Under the pieces are notes generated by a model. That model searched no databases and had not been told where the DNA came from. It worked only from the letters and a program-made list of their open reading frames with translations. From the NCBI RefSeq assembly GCF_014203705.1, contig NZ_JACHJR010000001.1, forward strand, positions 4,960,001 through 5,024,000: 64,000 bases of DNA. The letters run 5' to 3'. The DNA comes from Kitasatospora gansuensis. GTDB lineage: Bacteria > Actinomycetota > Actinomycetes > Streptomycetales > Streptomycetaceae. This document shows, in pieces, positions 43,077 through 51,484 of this stretch. Position 1 is the stretch's first letter. Every line of letters begins with the position of its first letter. The position numbers and the translations under genes are program-made.

Positions 43077-44297
43077 ATGCAGCACGCCGTGATCACCGCC
43101 ACCGTCCGCACGCCGATCGGACGCGCCCACAAGGGCGTCCTCGCCGGCGTCCGCCCCGACGACCTGCTGGCCGCCACCGTCGCGGAGGCCGTCGCCCGCG
43201 TCCCCGGCCTGGCGGCCGCGAGCGTGGACGACCTGATCGTCGGCTGTGCCCTGCCCGGTGGCGAGCAGGGCTTCAACATCGCCCGCATCGCCGCGTTCCT
43301 GCTCGGCTGGGACCACGTTCCCGGCGTCACCGTCAACCGGTTCTGCACCTCCTCCCTGCAGGCCGTGCGGATGGCCGCGCAGGCGGTCCGCTGCGGCGAC
43401 GCCGAGGTGGTCGTCGCGGCCGGTGTCGAGTCGCAGTCCCGGCTGGCGCACGGCAGTTCGGACACCTGGCCCGGGACGGAGAACCCCGCCTTCCGGCAGG
43501 CCGCCGACCGCACAGCGCTCCGCTCGCTGCCCAACACCGCGCCCTGGGGTGACCCGCGCGCCCGCCAGGCGCTGCCCGACCCGTACATCCCGGTCGGCCT
43601 GGCCGCCGAGAACGTCGCCGACGTCTACGGCATCACCCGCACCCAGATGGACGCCTACGCCGCCCGCTCCCACCGGCTCACCCAGCAGGCGCTCGCCGGG
43701 GGTTTCCACTTCGGCGACATCGTCCCGGTGAAGGCCCCGGACGGCAGCACCGCCACGGCCGACGACTGCCCGCGGACCGGCGTCACCGTCGAGACCCTGG
43801 CCGCCCTCGCCCCGCGCTTCCGGCCGGACGGGCGCGTCACCGCCGGGAACAGCGCCCCGCTGTCCGACGGGGCCGCCGCGGTCGTCGTCATGTCCGAGGA
43901 CTACGCCCGCACCCACGGTCACCTCCCGCTGGCCCGGATCCTGGGCACCGCGGTCTCGGCCGCCACCCCCGAGACCGAGGGGCCCGCTCCGGTCGCCGCC
44001 ACCCGCTCCGTCCTCGCCCGGGCCGGCCTGTCCCTCGCGGACGTCGACACCGTCGCCGGCAACGAGCCGTTCGCCGCCCAGGTCCTGGCGTACTGCGCCG
44101 AACTCGGCCTGGACCCGGGGCGGATGAACACCCACGGCGGTTCGATCGCCCTCGGCGAACCGTACGGCGCGGCCGGTGCCCGGCTCACCGCCACCGCCCT
44201 GACCACCCTGCGCCACGACGATCACAGCACCGCCCTGATCAGCATCGTCGCCGCCGGCGGACAGGGCATGGCCATGCTCCTGGAACGCACCTCCTAG
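43077..44297 (+). CDS. Thiolase-like acyltransferase with altered active site
   Basis: This 406-residue protein is a thiolase by overall sequence (TVRTPIGRAHKG, GCALPGGEQGFNIAR, VNRFCTSSLQAVRMA). The acyl-accepting Cys90 is present. Three canonical elements differ: NEAF is NEPF (329-332), the GHP His is Glu361 (ALGEPYGAAGAR), and the second Cys of CxGGGxG is Val391 (VAAGGQG). Without that His and Cys, ordinary thiolysis or Claisen condensation is unlikely; a different acyl transfer is possible. A related superfamily, HMG-CoA synthases, uses a Glu-Cys-His set, but the geometry differs. It appears to form an operon with asnB. ATG 43077 gives the normal family start. Confidence 0.85.
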   Translation: MQHAVITATVRTPIGRAHKGVLAGVRPDDLLAATVAEAVARVPGLAAASVDDLIVGCALPGGEQGFNIARIAAFLLGWDHVPGVTVNRFCTSSLQAVRMAAQAVRCGDAEVVVAAGVESQSRLAHGSSDTWPGTENPAFRQAADRTALRSLPNTAPWGDPRARQALPDPYIPVGLAAENVADVYGITRTQMDAYAARSHRLTQQALAGGFHFGDIVPVKAPDGSTATADDCPRTGVTVETLAALAPRFRPDGRVTAGNSAPLSDGAAAVVVMSEDYARTHGHLPLARILGTAVSAATPETEGPAPVAATRSVLARAGLSLADVDTVAGNEPFAAQVLAYCAELGLDPGRMNTHGGSIALGEPYGAAGARLTATALTTLRHDDHSTALISIVAAGGQGMAMLLERTS

Positions 44298-44348
44298 TCC
44301 GCAGGGGTGCGGGGTTGTCGTTCGTGCGCTGGTGAGATCATCTGCCGC

Positions 44349-46196
44349 ATGCCCAGTACCGACCCGCCACTGCCCTCCGGCGTGCCCTTCACCGCCGTCG
44401 CGGCCGACCGGTGGCGTGCCGCTCGCGCCGCCCAGCGATGGGACAGCCGTTGGCTGGTGCTGCTCCCGCTCGGGCTCTGCCTGTTCGCCATGGTCAGGGC
44501 CGGGCTGCCCGCCGTCTGCAGCCCGGCCCAGCCGTGCGGGCAGGACTGGGCCGGTGACCTGGTGGCCGCCGCGCTGCTGGGCGAGGCCCTGGTGCTGCTG
44601 GCCCGGCCCCAGGGGCAGGTGCTCGTGCCGTACGCGCTGCTGCCGGTGGTCTGGTACCTGCCCGAGGGGCTGCCGGACGAGCCGAGTCGCTGGGCGGTCC
44701 TGATCGGGCAGGCGCTGCTGGCCTGGCTGCTGACCGTCGTCGAGGTCGGCCGCCGCCGGGCGCGGCAGCAGCTCGCCGACCTGATGGGGCCCGAGGTGCC
44801 GTACCCGTGGACGGCGGCGGGCGGGCCGTCCCCGTTCGCGGCCGACCCGGTCCGGGCGACCGGGCGGCGGGTGCTGGGGTGGCTGCTGCTCGGTACGGCC
44901 GTACTGCTGCTCGGCCTCGGGTTGTACCGGCAGGCCGCGAGCGACGAACGGGCCGCCGGGGCCCAGCTCGTCCAGGGCACCGTGCTCTCCTCGGACGACG
45001 TCGGCGACACCACGCTCAGGTACCGGCTGCCCGGCGACCAGGACGTCCGCTCCGCCGAACTGGAGGTCTGGTGGGACGCCGCCCCGCAGCCGGGCGACAC
45101 CCTGCCGCTGCTGGCCGACGAGGACGGCTGGGTCCGGCTCGCGGGCGACCCGTACGACCCGACGGTCTGGCTGATGTCCGCGACGGTGGTCGGCGGGGTC
45201 GGGCTGATCGCGCTGGCCTCCGCCACCAGGGCGGTCCGGATCAGGCGCGGCTTCGACCGGCCGGGCGCGCCGGCGCTGCGGGTGCTCGCGTACCCGAGCG
45301 AAGACGCCGAAGCGGTCGGGCCGCTGTCCGGGGTACCGTTTTGGAGCCTGAGCGCCCAGGGGATCAGCTGCTGGCACGAGGGGGTCTGGGCCCGCAGTCC
45401 CGTGGTGGAGCACGACGAGGACGAGGACTTCGAGCATCCGGAGGGCCCGGTGGAGGCCCTGCTCTACCAGGCACCTGACGGAGCGTCCGCCCAACTGCTG
45501 GTCCGTCCCTGGACGGCCGGCGACTCCCCGGACATCAGCTGGCCTCCGGTCGACTGGCTGGCCGTGGTCTGCGCACCGGGCGTCCGACTGCTCGACCACC
45601 GGCCATCGGCACTCGAGCCCCCCACGCCCGCGCCCGCCGCACCCACCCCAGCCGGGCCGGTGCCGGCCGCTCGCTGGTCGATGCCCGGGCCGGTACGGCT
45701 GGCGTCCGGACCGGTGGCCGCGCTGCTGCTCGGCTTCGTGGTGGTCAGCCGGTCGGAGCACGGCTGGTGGGGTGGGCTGCTCCAGCCGCTCACGTTCGGG
45801 GTGTTCGCGTTCGTCGGTATGGTGGCCGCGCTCGGCTGGCAGGCGGGGGTCGACCGGCGCGGTGTCTGGGTGGCCACCGGGCTCACCTGCCGTCAGGTTG
45901 ACTGGGAGGACGTGATCGGCGCCAACGCCAGGAACGGCCGGGTGACCATCCGGATCCGAGATGGTGACGAGATCGGGTTCGGGAACTGGCTCACCCGGTG
46001 GGTCGGCCCGCGGGGTTACCGGGCGGAGGAGCTGGCGTCCGCCGTCGCCCATGCGGCCGGGGCGGAGGAGTACCGGCCGACCGGGCAGGGGCCCGGCCCG
46101 CTGTCGCACCGTCAGCTGACGGTCAATCGGGCGGCTCTGGCGGCGTACCTGCTGCTCACCGTCGTGCTCTTCCTCAATGCCCACGGCTGGTTCTAG
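44349..46196 (+). CDS. Multi-pass membrane protein with PH-like domain
   Basis: The 615-residue protein has three to four N-terminal helices (about residues 33-55, 68-95 and 105-128), another at about 172-192, then a soluble DUF3592-like segment (VQGTVLSSDDVGDTTLRYRL) and a helix near 275-295. A Pro/Ala-rich linker and two helices (about 455-500) follow, then a PH-like strand-rich domain (VDRRGVWVATGLTCRQVDWEDVIG in parts) and a final helix. I do not recognise a specific family; proteins like this are common and conserved in streptomycetes. Its TAG overlaps the convergent LCP gene by 4 bases. ATG 44349 is preferred over GTG 44307. Confidence 0.8.
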   Translation: MPSTDPPLPSGVPFTAVAADRWRAARAAQRWDSRWLVLLPLGLCLFAMVRAGLPAVCSPAQPCGQDWAGDLVAAALLGEALVLLARPQGQVLVPYALLPVVWYLPEGLPDEPSRWAVLIGQALLAWLLTVVEVGRRRARQQLADLMGPEVPYPWTAAGGPSPFAADPVRATGRRVLGWLLLGTAVLLLGLGLYRQAASDERAAGAQLVQGTVLSSDDVGDTTLRYRLPGDQDVRSAELEVWWDAAPQPGDTLPLLADEDGWVRLAGDPYDPTVWLMSATVVGGVGLIALASATRAVRIRRGFDRPGAPALRVLAYPSEDAEAVGPLSGVPFWSLSAQGISCWHEGVWARSPVVEHDEDEDFEHPEGPVEALLYQAPDGASAQLLVRPWTAGDSPDISWPPVDWLAVVCAPGVRLLDHRPSALEPPTPAPAAPTPAGPVPAARWSMPGPVRLASGPVAALLLGFVVVSRSEHGWWGGLLQPLTFGVFAFVGMVAALGWQAGVDRRGVWVATGLTCRQVDWEDVIGANARNGRVTIRIRDGDEIGFGNWLTRWVGPRGYRAEELASAVAHAAGAEEYRPTGQGPGPLSHRQLTVNRAALAAYLLLTVVLFLNAHGWF

Positions 46197-47665
46197 GGAC
46201 AGCTGATCTCGGTGCCGGTGCTGGCGGTGACCGCCGGCGCCTGCGCGGAGGAGGAGGGAGCGGCGGGCGAAGGCGACGGCGGGGCGGCCACGCCGGTGAC
46301 GCCCGTGTAGTCGGTGCCCGCGATGACCTGCATGGTGGCGCCGAGGCCCGGGGTGGGGACGAGTTCGGCGTGTGGGAGGGCGGCGGCCATGGTCTTGACC
46401 GACTCGTCCCAGCGCGGGTCGTAGCGGACGGTGGTGCGGGTGGTGGAGCCGCCGCCCGCGTTGGAGGGGGCGCCGGTGGTGGCGAAGCCGGCCTTGCGGA
46501 GGTCGGTGTCGACCCGGGCGCCGAGCCCTACGACGCCCGCGCCGTTGAGCACCTGGACGTGGATCTGACCGGGCGGCACGGTGACCGCGACCGGGGTGGA
46601 GGCAGTGGCGGCGGCGGGCCGGTCGGTGAGCGGCCGCCCCTCCCGGACGGCGGCGAACAGCGCCTTGGCCCCCGCGGCGTCCCACCGCACCGTCGAACCC
46701 CACCCCTCCACCTGGTAGTTGACGTCGCTCACCGGAACGGTGGTGAAGTCCGCCCGGGCGGGGGAGAGGTCCTTGAGCCGGGTGGCCAGCCGGAGCAGGT
46801 CCTCGGAGGAGAGGTCCTGGTCGGCCTTGACGGACTTGAGCACGGCGTCCGTCACCCGGGTGAGCTTCACCGGGTTGAGCAGGGTGCCGCTGCCGGTGGC
46901 CTGGTGCAGCAGCTGGGCCAGGAACTTCTGCTGACGCTGCATCCGCCCCAGGTCGGAGCTGCCGTCCAGGTGCCGGGCCCGGACGTACTTGAGCGCCCCG
47001 GCACCGTCCAGCCGGGTGGTCCCGGCGGGCAGGTCGAGGCCGGAGTACTCGTCCTTGAGCGGCCGGGAGCTGCACACCTCGACGCCGCCCAGCGCGTCCA
47101 CGGTGGAGACGAAGGAGAGGAAGTTGATCTGGAGGTAGTGGTCGATCCGCAGGCCGGTGTTCTGCTCCACGGTGCGGACGGTGAGCGGGGCGCCGCCCAT
47201 CCCGTACGCCGCGTTGATCTTGCCGTGGCCGTCCGGCACCTGCTTGCCGCTGAGGTCCTGGTGGGCCGGGATGGTGACGTAGGAGTCGCGCGGGATGCTG
47301 ACCACGCTGGCCCGGCCGCCGTCCTCGGCGAGCTGGACGATCATCATCGTGTCGGTGCAGTGGCAGGACTCGCCGCCCGCGTGCAGCACGTTCTTCAGGG
47401 TGTCGGCGGGGATGCCCTCGCGGTCGTCGGTGCCGACCACCAGGAAAGTGGTCACCCCGTCGTCGGCGGGCCGGTCCTTCGTCCGGTCGAAGGCGTCCAC
47501 CCGGCCGATCGCGTCGCCGACGCCGTCCAGCAGGGCCCGCCCCCCGCAGGAGGTGACCAGCACGGCGAGCGAGACGGCGCCCGCCAGCCAGCGACCCCAG
47601 CGGCGGCGCGGGGTGCGGGCCGGTGGGGTGCGTTCCGGCTCGGGGCGGTGGGCGGTGGGCGGCAT
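46193..47665 (-). CDS. LCP family ligase 4, with LytR_C domain
   Basis: This 490-residue protein has a Pro/Arg-rich N-terminus, a membrane helix with Cys (LAGAVSLAVLVTSCGG, possibly lipid-modified), and an LCP domain: TFLVVGTDDREG, CTDTMMIVQLAEDGGRASV, SIPRDSYVTIPAHQ, KINAAYGMGGAPLTVRTVEQ and VDALGGVEVC. A LytR_C domain follows (IHVQVLNGAGVVGLG through LVPTPGLGATMQVIAG), then a Pro/Ser tail. LytR_C domains probably help bind wall polymer. The Cys pair near ESCHCTD is unusual. It is divergent from the glycosyltransferase (152 bases between starts). Confidence 0.93.
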   Translation of the reverse strand: MPPTAHRPEPERTPPARTPRRRWGRWLAGAVSLAVLVTSCGGRALLDGVGDAIGRVDAFDRTKDRPADDGVTTFLVVGTDDREGIPADTLKNVLHAGGESCHCTDTMMIVQLAEDGGRASVVSIPRDSYVTIPAHQDLSGKQVPDGHGKINAAYGMGGAPLTVRTVEQNTGLRIDHYLQINFLSFVSTVDALGGVEVCSSRPLKDEYSGLDLPAGTTRLDGAGALKYVRARHLDGSSDLGRMQRQQKFLAQLLHQATGSGTLLNPVKLTRVTDAVLKSVKADQDLSSEDLLRLATRLKDLSPARADFTTVPVSDVNYQVEGWGSTVRWDAAGAKALFAAVREGRPLTDRPAAATASTPVAVTVPPGQIHVQVLNGAGVVGLGARVDTDLRKAGFATTGAPSNAGGGSTTRTTVRYDPRWDESVKTMAAALPHAELVPTPGLGATMQVIAGTDYTGVTGVAAPPSPSPAAPSSSAQAPAVTASTGTEISCP

Positions 47666-47817
47666 CTCTCGGATGGTAGGCGGGTGCCCGGGTGGCCAGG
47701 CGGGGACGCGCCGACCGGGTACGCCGGACGCCGGGGTGGTCGATGAAACGTTCCTGCGGACTTCGCGCAGCAGACCGAACCTGACAAGGCCGGGCGGCCG
47801 CCGGTACGGTGGCCCCG

Positions 47818-48858
47818 ATGAACACCAAGGCTGCTGAGGAGCTGCCGGCGGTCTCCGTGATCATGCCGGTGCTCAACGAGGAACGTCACCTGCGCACCGC
47901 CGTGCGGCACATCCTGGAACAGGACTACCCGGGCGAGCTGGAGGTGGTGATCGCCCTCGGCCCGTCCACCGACCGGACCGACGCGATCGCCGCCGAACTG
48001 GTCGCCGCGGACCCCCGGGTGCGCACCGTGCCCAACCCGACCGGCCGGACCCCCGCCGGGCTGAACGCCGCGATCCGCGGCTCCCGTCACCCGATAGTGG
48101 TACGGGTGGACGGGCACGGGCTGCTCACGCCCGGGTACATCACCACCGCCGTCCGGCTGCTCGGTGAGATGGACGCGGCCAACGTCGGCGGCATCATGCA
48201 CGCCGAGGGCGAGACCGAGTGGGAGAACGCGGTCGCCGCCGCGATGACCTCGAAGATCGGCGTCGGCAACGCGGCCTTCCACACCGGCGGTCTGGCCGGT
48301 CCGGCCGAGACGGTCTACCTCGGGGTGTTCCGCCGCGAGGTGCTGGAGCGCCTCGGCGGCTACAACGAGGAGTTCATCCGGGCCCAGGACTGGGAGCTGA
48401 ACTACCGGATCCGCCAGGACGGCGGCCTGATCTGGTTCACCCCCCAGCTCAAGGTGACCTACCGGCCCCGGCCGAGCGTCCGGGCACTGGCCAAGCAGTA
48501 CAAGGACTACGGCCGCTGGCGCCGGGTGGTGACCCGCTACCACAAGGGCTCGGTCAACCTGCGCTACCTGGCCCCGCCGGCCGCCCTGCTCGGCGTGCTG
48601 AGCGGCCTGGTGCTCGGCGCCGCGCTGCACCCGGTCTTCTTCGTGCTGCCCGCCGGCTACCTGCTGGCAATCGCGGGCGGTTCGGTGCTGGAGGGGCGCG
48701 GCCTCACCGCCAAGGCCCGGCTCCAGCTCCCGGTGGCCCTCGCCACCATGCACCTGACCTGGGGCTTCGGCTTCCTGACCTCCCCGCGCAAGCTGGCCCG
48801 CCGGGTGATCGCCAGCACCGCGCCGGAGCCGATGAAGCCGGTCTCCGAATCCAAGTAG
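47818..48858 (+). CDS. Family 2 glycosyltransferase (ExoA-like)
   Basis: This 346-residue GT-A enzyme starts with VSVIMPVLNEERHLRTAVRHIL, has the GPSTDRTDAI loop, a metal-binding Asp in VVRVDGHGLL (DGH in place of a classical DxD), and the acceptor-site RAQDWELNYRIRQDG. Two to three C-terminal helices (about 255-320) anchor it to the membrane. It resembles ExoA, which builds exopolysaccharide repeat units. Context (UDP-glucose dehydrogenase, sugar N-acetyltransferase, LCP ligases) supports synthesis of a wall glycopolymer. An in-frame GTG at 47809 is an alternative start. Confidence 0.9.
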   Translation: MNTKAAEELPAVSVIMPVLNEERHLRTAVRHILEQDYPGELEVVIALGPSTDRTDAIAAELVAADPRVRTVPNPTGRTPAGLNAAIRGSRHPIVVRVDGHGLLTPGYITTAVRLLGEMDAANVGGIMHAEGETEWENAVAAAMTSKIGVGNAAFHTGGLAGPAETVYLGVFRREVLERLGGYNEEFIRAQDWELNYRIRQDGGLIWFTPQLKVTYRPRPSVRALAKQYKDYGRWRRVVTRYHKGSVNLRYLAPPAALLGVLSGLVLGAALHPVFFVLPAGYLLAIAGGSVLEGRGLTAKARLQLPVALATMHLTWGFGFLTSPRKLARRVIASTAPEPMKPVSESK

Positions 48859-48895
48859 CCCACCCCGCGGTCCCCGTGGCGCTATCTTCGGCGCC

Positions 48896-49498
48896 ATGGG
48901 GAACTCCGTACGGGTGGAACAGAGCGCCGACGTCGACCCGCGGGCGGTGATCGGGCCCGGCAGTACGGTCTGGCACCTGGCCCAGGTCCGTGAGGACGCG
49001 GTGATCGGCGCGGACTGCATCGTCGGCCGGGGCGCGTACGTCGGCCCCGGCGTCCGGATCGGTGACCGGGTCAAGCTGCAGAACCACGCCCTGGTCTACG
49101 AGCCCGCCGTCCTGGAGGACGGCGTCTTCGTCGGCCCGGCGGCCGTCCTCACCAACGACCTCTACCCGCGCTCGGTCGACCCCGACGGGAAGCTCAAGCG
49201 CGGCGACGACTGGCACGCCAAGGGCGTGACGCTCCGTCAGGGCTGCTCGATCGGCGGCCGCGCGGTGCTGGTCGCGGGCGTCACCGTGGGCCGCTGGGCG
49301 CTGGTCGCGGCGGGCGCCGTGGTGCACCGGGACGTCCCCGACTTCGCCCTGGTGGCCGGCGTCCCGGCCCGCCGGATCAAGTGGGTCGGCCGAGCGGGCG
49401 AACCCCTCACCGACGAGGGCAACGGCCGCTGGCGCTGCCCCCGCACCGGCGAGGGCTACCTGGAGATCAACGGCACCCTGCGCGAAGCGCGACCCTAG
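48896..49498 (+). CDS. Left-handed beta-helix sugar N-acetyltransferase (WbpD/WlbB-like)
   Basis: This 200-residue protein has hexapeptide repeats throughout (VIGPGSTVWHLAQVREDAVIG in parts, GRGAYVGPGVRIGDRVKLQNHALVYEPAVLEDG in parts, VFVGPAAVLTND) and the terminal GVPARRIKWVGRAG. This layout is that of acetyltransferases of UDP-2-acetamido-3-amino-dideoxy-glucuronate. His82 region KLQNHALVYE corresponds to the catalytic His/Asn site. With the UDP-glucose dehydrogenase it suggests acidic, N-acetylated sugars in the polymer, though the specific substrate is inferred. It follows the glycosyltransferase by 37 bases, probably in one operon. Confidence 0.88.
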   Translation: MGNSVRVEQSADVDPRAVIGPGSTVWHLAQVREDAVIGADCIVGRGAYVGPGVRIGDRVKLQNHALVYEPAVLEDGVFVGPAAVLTNDLYPRSVDPDGKLKRGDDWHAKGVTLRQGCSIGGRAVLVAGVTVGRWALVAAGAVVHRDVPDFALVAGVPARRIKWVGRAGEPLTDEGNGRWRCPRTGEGYLEINGTLREARP

Positions 49499-49510
49499 CG
49501 ACCTGGCGGC

Positions 49511-50554
49511 CTAGCGCCCCTGCAGGTGGGCCGACCAGGTGCGGATGGCCGGGAGGCGCTGGTAGAGGGTGTTGCCCGGGCACTCGGTGTTGAAGGCGTC
49601 GCGGTGGCCGGAGACGGCGCGGAAGGTGGCGTTGGTGCCCTTCTTGAACTTGCTCCCGTCCGAGGCCGAGGTCAGGGTGACCGAGCCGTTGGCGTCCAAG
49701 CCGGTGAGGCCGAGCTTCCAGGCCGCGACCTTGGCGATCCCGTCGACCTGGGCCTGCGGGGCGGTCTCGGAGCTGTAGCGGCCGAGCGCGGCGACCCCGG
49801 CGGTGTCGGTGTTGAAGCCGAGTGTGTGGGCGCCCAGCACGGGTTGGGCCACCCCGCCGGCCCGGCCCTCGTAGATGGTGCCGCAGCGGTCGACCAGGAA
49901 GTTGTAGCCGATGTCCCGCCAGCCGCTGCTCTTCACGTGGTACTGGTAGATCGCCCGGATCACCTTGGGCGCGTCCGAGCAGGCGTAGTCGTTGGCGGTG
50001 TCGGTGTGGTGCACGAACACCGCCCGGACCGGCCCGGTGTAGCCGAAGCCGGGCTCCCGCAGGCTCTCGTCGGCACCCCAGCCCGCGCGGGTGACGATGC
50101 CCGGGCGCGGCCCCTCGTGGTCCACCGCCGGGAGTGCCCGGGCGGAGCTGCGGCCCGGGTCGACCAGTTCGGCCCGCAGCCCGCGCGGCAGGCTGCCGGT
50201 GACCCGGACCGCGACCCCGTCGCTGGGTCCGACCCAGAGCGGCGCGGTGGCACCCCGGCCGGCCCGTTCGGTGCCCTCGGGGTCGGGCCGGTCGTCCGCC
50301 TCGACGTCGAGCGGGCGCCAGTCGCTCCACACTCCGGCGACCGAGCGGACCTTCACCTGGACGGAGCCGTCGAGCACCGTCCCGGGGTCGTCCCAGCTCA
50401 CCCCGACCAGGGAGAACGCGGCGGTGTCCCGCTCGGCCAGCCCACGCTGACTCGCCGTCAGCGGGAAGGTGCTGACGCCGCCGGAGGACTGGGCGTAAGC
50501 GGGTTGCGGGAGCAGGAGCAGGGAGCCGACGGCGGCGAGCAAGGAGAGGCGCAT
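49511..50554 (-). CDS. Secreted N-acetylmuramoyl-L-alanine amidase / peptidoglycan-recognition protein
   Basis: This 347-residue protein has a signal peptide (MRLSLLAAVGSLLLLPQPAYA, cleavage likely after AYA), an N-terminal beta-rich domain (about 30-150), and an Amidase_2/PGRP domain. Zinc ligands are visible as VFVHHTDTANDY, GYNFLVDRCGTIYEGRAGG and SGHRDAFNTECPG, with Tyr and Lys/Thr positions usual for the family. It cuts the bond between MurNAc and L-Ala in peptidoglycan outside the cell. It sits among LCP ligases and wall-sugar genes. ATG 50554 gives a clean signal peptide. Confidence 0.92.
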   Translation of the reverse strand: MRLSLLAAVGSLLLLPQPAYAQSSGGVSTFPLTASQRGLAERDTAAFSLVGVSWDDPGTVLDGSVQVKVRSVAGVWSDWRPLDVEADDRPDPEGTERAGRGATAPLWVGPSDGVAVRVTGSLPRGLRAELVDPGRSSARALPAVDHEGPRPGIVTRAGWGADESLREPGFGYTGPVRAVFVHHTDTANDYACSDAPKVIRAIYQYHVKSSGWRDIGYNFLVDRCGTIYEGRAGGVAQPVLGAHTLGFNTDTAGVAALGRYSSETAPQAQVDGIAKVAAWKLGLTGLDANGSVTLTSASDGSKFKKGTNATFRAVSGHRDAFNTECPGNTLYQRLPAIRTWSAHLQGR

Positions 50555-50655
50555 AGAACGGATATTGCGCCCATAACGGACCTGACGCCACGCCAGTTCG
50601 TCCGGTTGACCTCCCCTCCCGGGGCGCCGTCCGAGGTCGTAGGCTGGACTGCACC

Positions 50656-51447
50656 ATGACTGCGCCCTTCGCTGCCGACGCCCGCACTCCCGCCGAGCTG
50701 CTGCACGCATACCTGCGCGCGGGAGCCCCCGACGCCGATCCGTCCCGCCCCCTGGTCACGTTCTACGACGACGCGACCGGCGAGCGGGTGGAACTCTCCG
50801 CCAAGACCTTCGACAACTGGGTGGCCAAGACCGCCAACCTGCTCCAGGACGAGCTGAACGCGGGCCCCGAGACCCGCGCCGCGCTGCTCCTCCCGGCCCA
50901 CTGGCAGAGCGCCGTCTGGCTGCTCGCCTGCTGGTCGGTCGGGGTGACGGCGGTGCCGGGCGGGGACCCGGCCGACGCCGACCTGGTGATCAGCGGGCCG
51001 GACGGTCTGGACACCGCCAAGGACTGTTCCGGCGAGCGGGTGGCGCTGGCGCTCCGTCCGCTCGGCGGCCGGTTCCCCGAACGCCCCGACGGCTTCCTGG
51101 ACTACGCCGCCGAAGTACCGGGCCAGGGCGACCGGTTCGCCCCGTACTCGCCGGTGGACCCGCTGGCCCCCGCGCTGGAGACGCTGGTGGACGGCCTGCC
51201 GCTGAAGCTGACGGGGGAACAGACCGTGGCGCTGGCCCGGGAGGGCGCGCTCCGGCTCGGCCTGGAGCCCGGCAGTCGGGTGCTCAGCACCTTCGGCTAC
51301 GACGACTGGACCGGCCTGGAGGCCGGGCTGCTCGCCCCGCTGGCCGCCGGTGCCTCGGTGGTGCTCTGCCGGAACTCCGGTGAGCTGACGGAGGAGCAGT
51401 GGACGAAGCGGATCGAATCCGAACGGGTGACTCTGCGCCTGGGCTGA
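50656..51447 (+). CDS. TIGR03089-family protein (truncated adenylation-domain homologue)
   Basis: This 263-residue protein resembles the N-terminal half of AMP-binding enzymes: TFYDDATGERVELSAKTFDNWVAKTANLLQDELNAG in parts, and a middle region LLPAHWQSAVWLLACWSVGVTAVPGG. It lacks the P-loop and the C-terminal adenylation core, so it cannot activate a substrate in the usual way. The family is conserved in actinobacteria beside LCP and wall genes, but its role is unknown. It is divergent from the amidase (101 bases between starts). Confidence 0.85.
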   Translation: MTAPFAADARTPAELLHAYLRAGAPDADPSRPLVTFYDDATGERVELSAKTFDNWVAKTANLLQDELNAGPETRAALLLPAHWQSAVWLLACWSVGVTAVPGGDPADADLVISGPDGLDTAKDCSGERVALALRPLGGRFPERPDGFLDYAAEVPGQGDRFAPYSPVDPLAPALETLVDGLPLKLTGEQTVALAREGALRLGLEPGSRVLSTFGYDDWTGLEAGLLAPLAAGASVVLCRNSGELTEEQWTKRIESERVTLRLG

Positions 51448-51484
51448 CCCCGGCCGGGCGGCCATCGGGGTAGGCATCCCCGTC

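Noticed and set aside
43020-47876. A 1618-codon open frame on the minus strand
   Set aside because: It runs antisense to the thiolase and membrane-protein genes and out of frame with LCP 4. It has no domain and has the same composition artefact.
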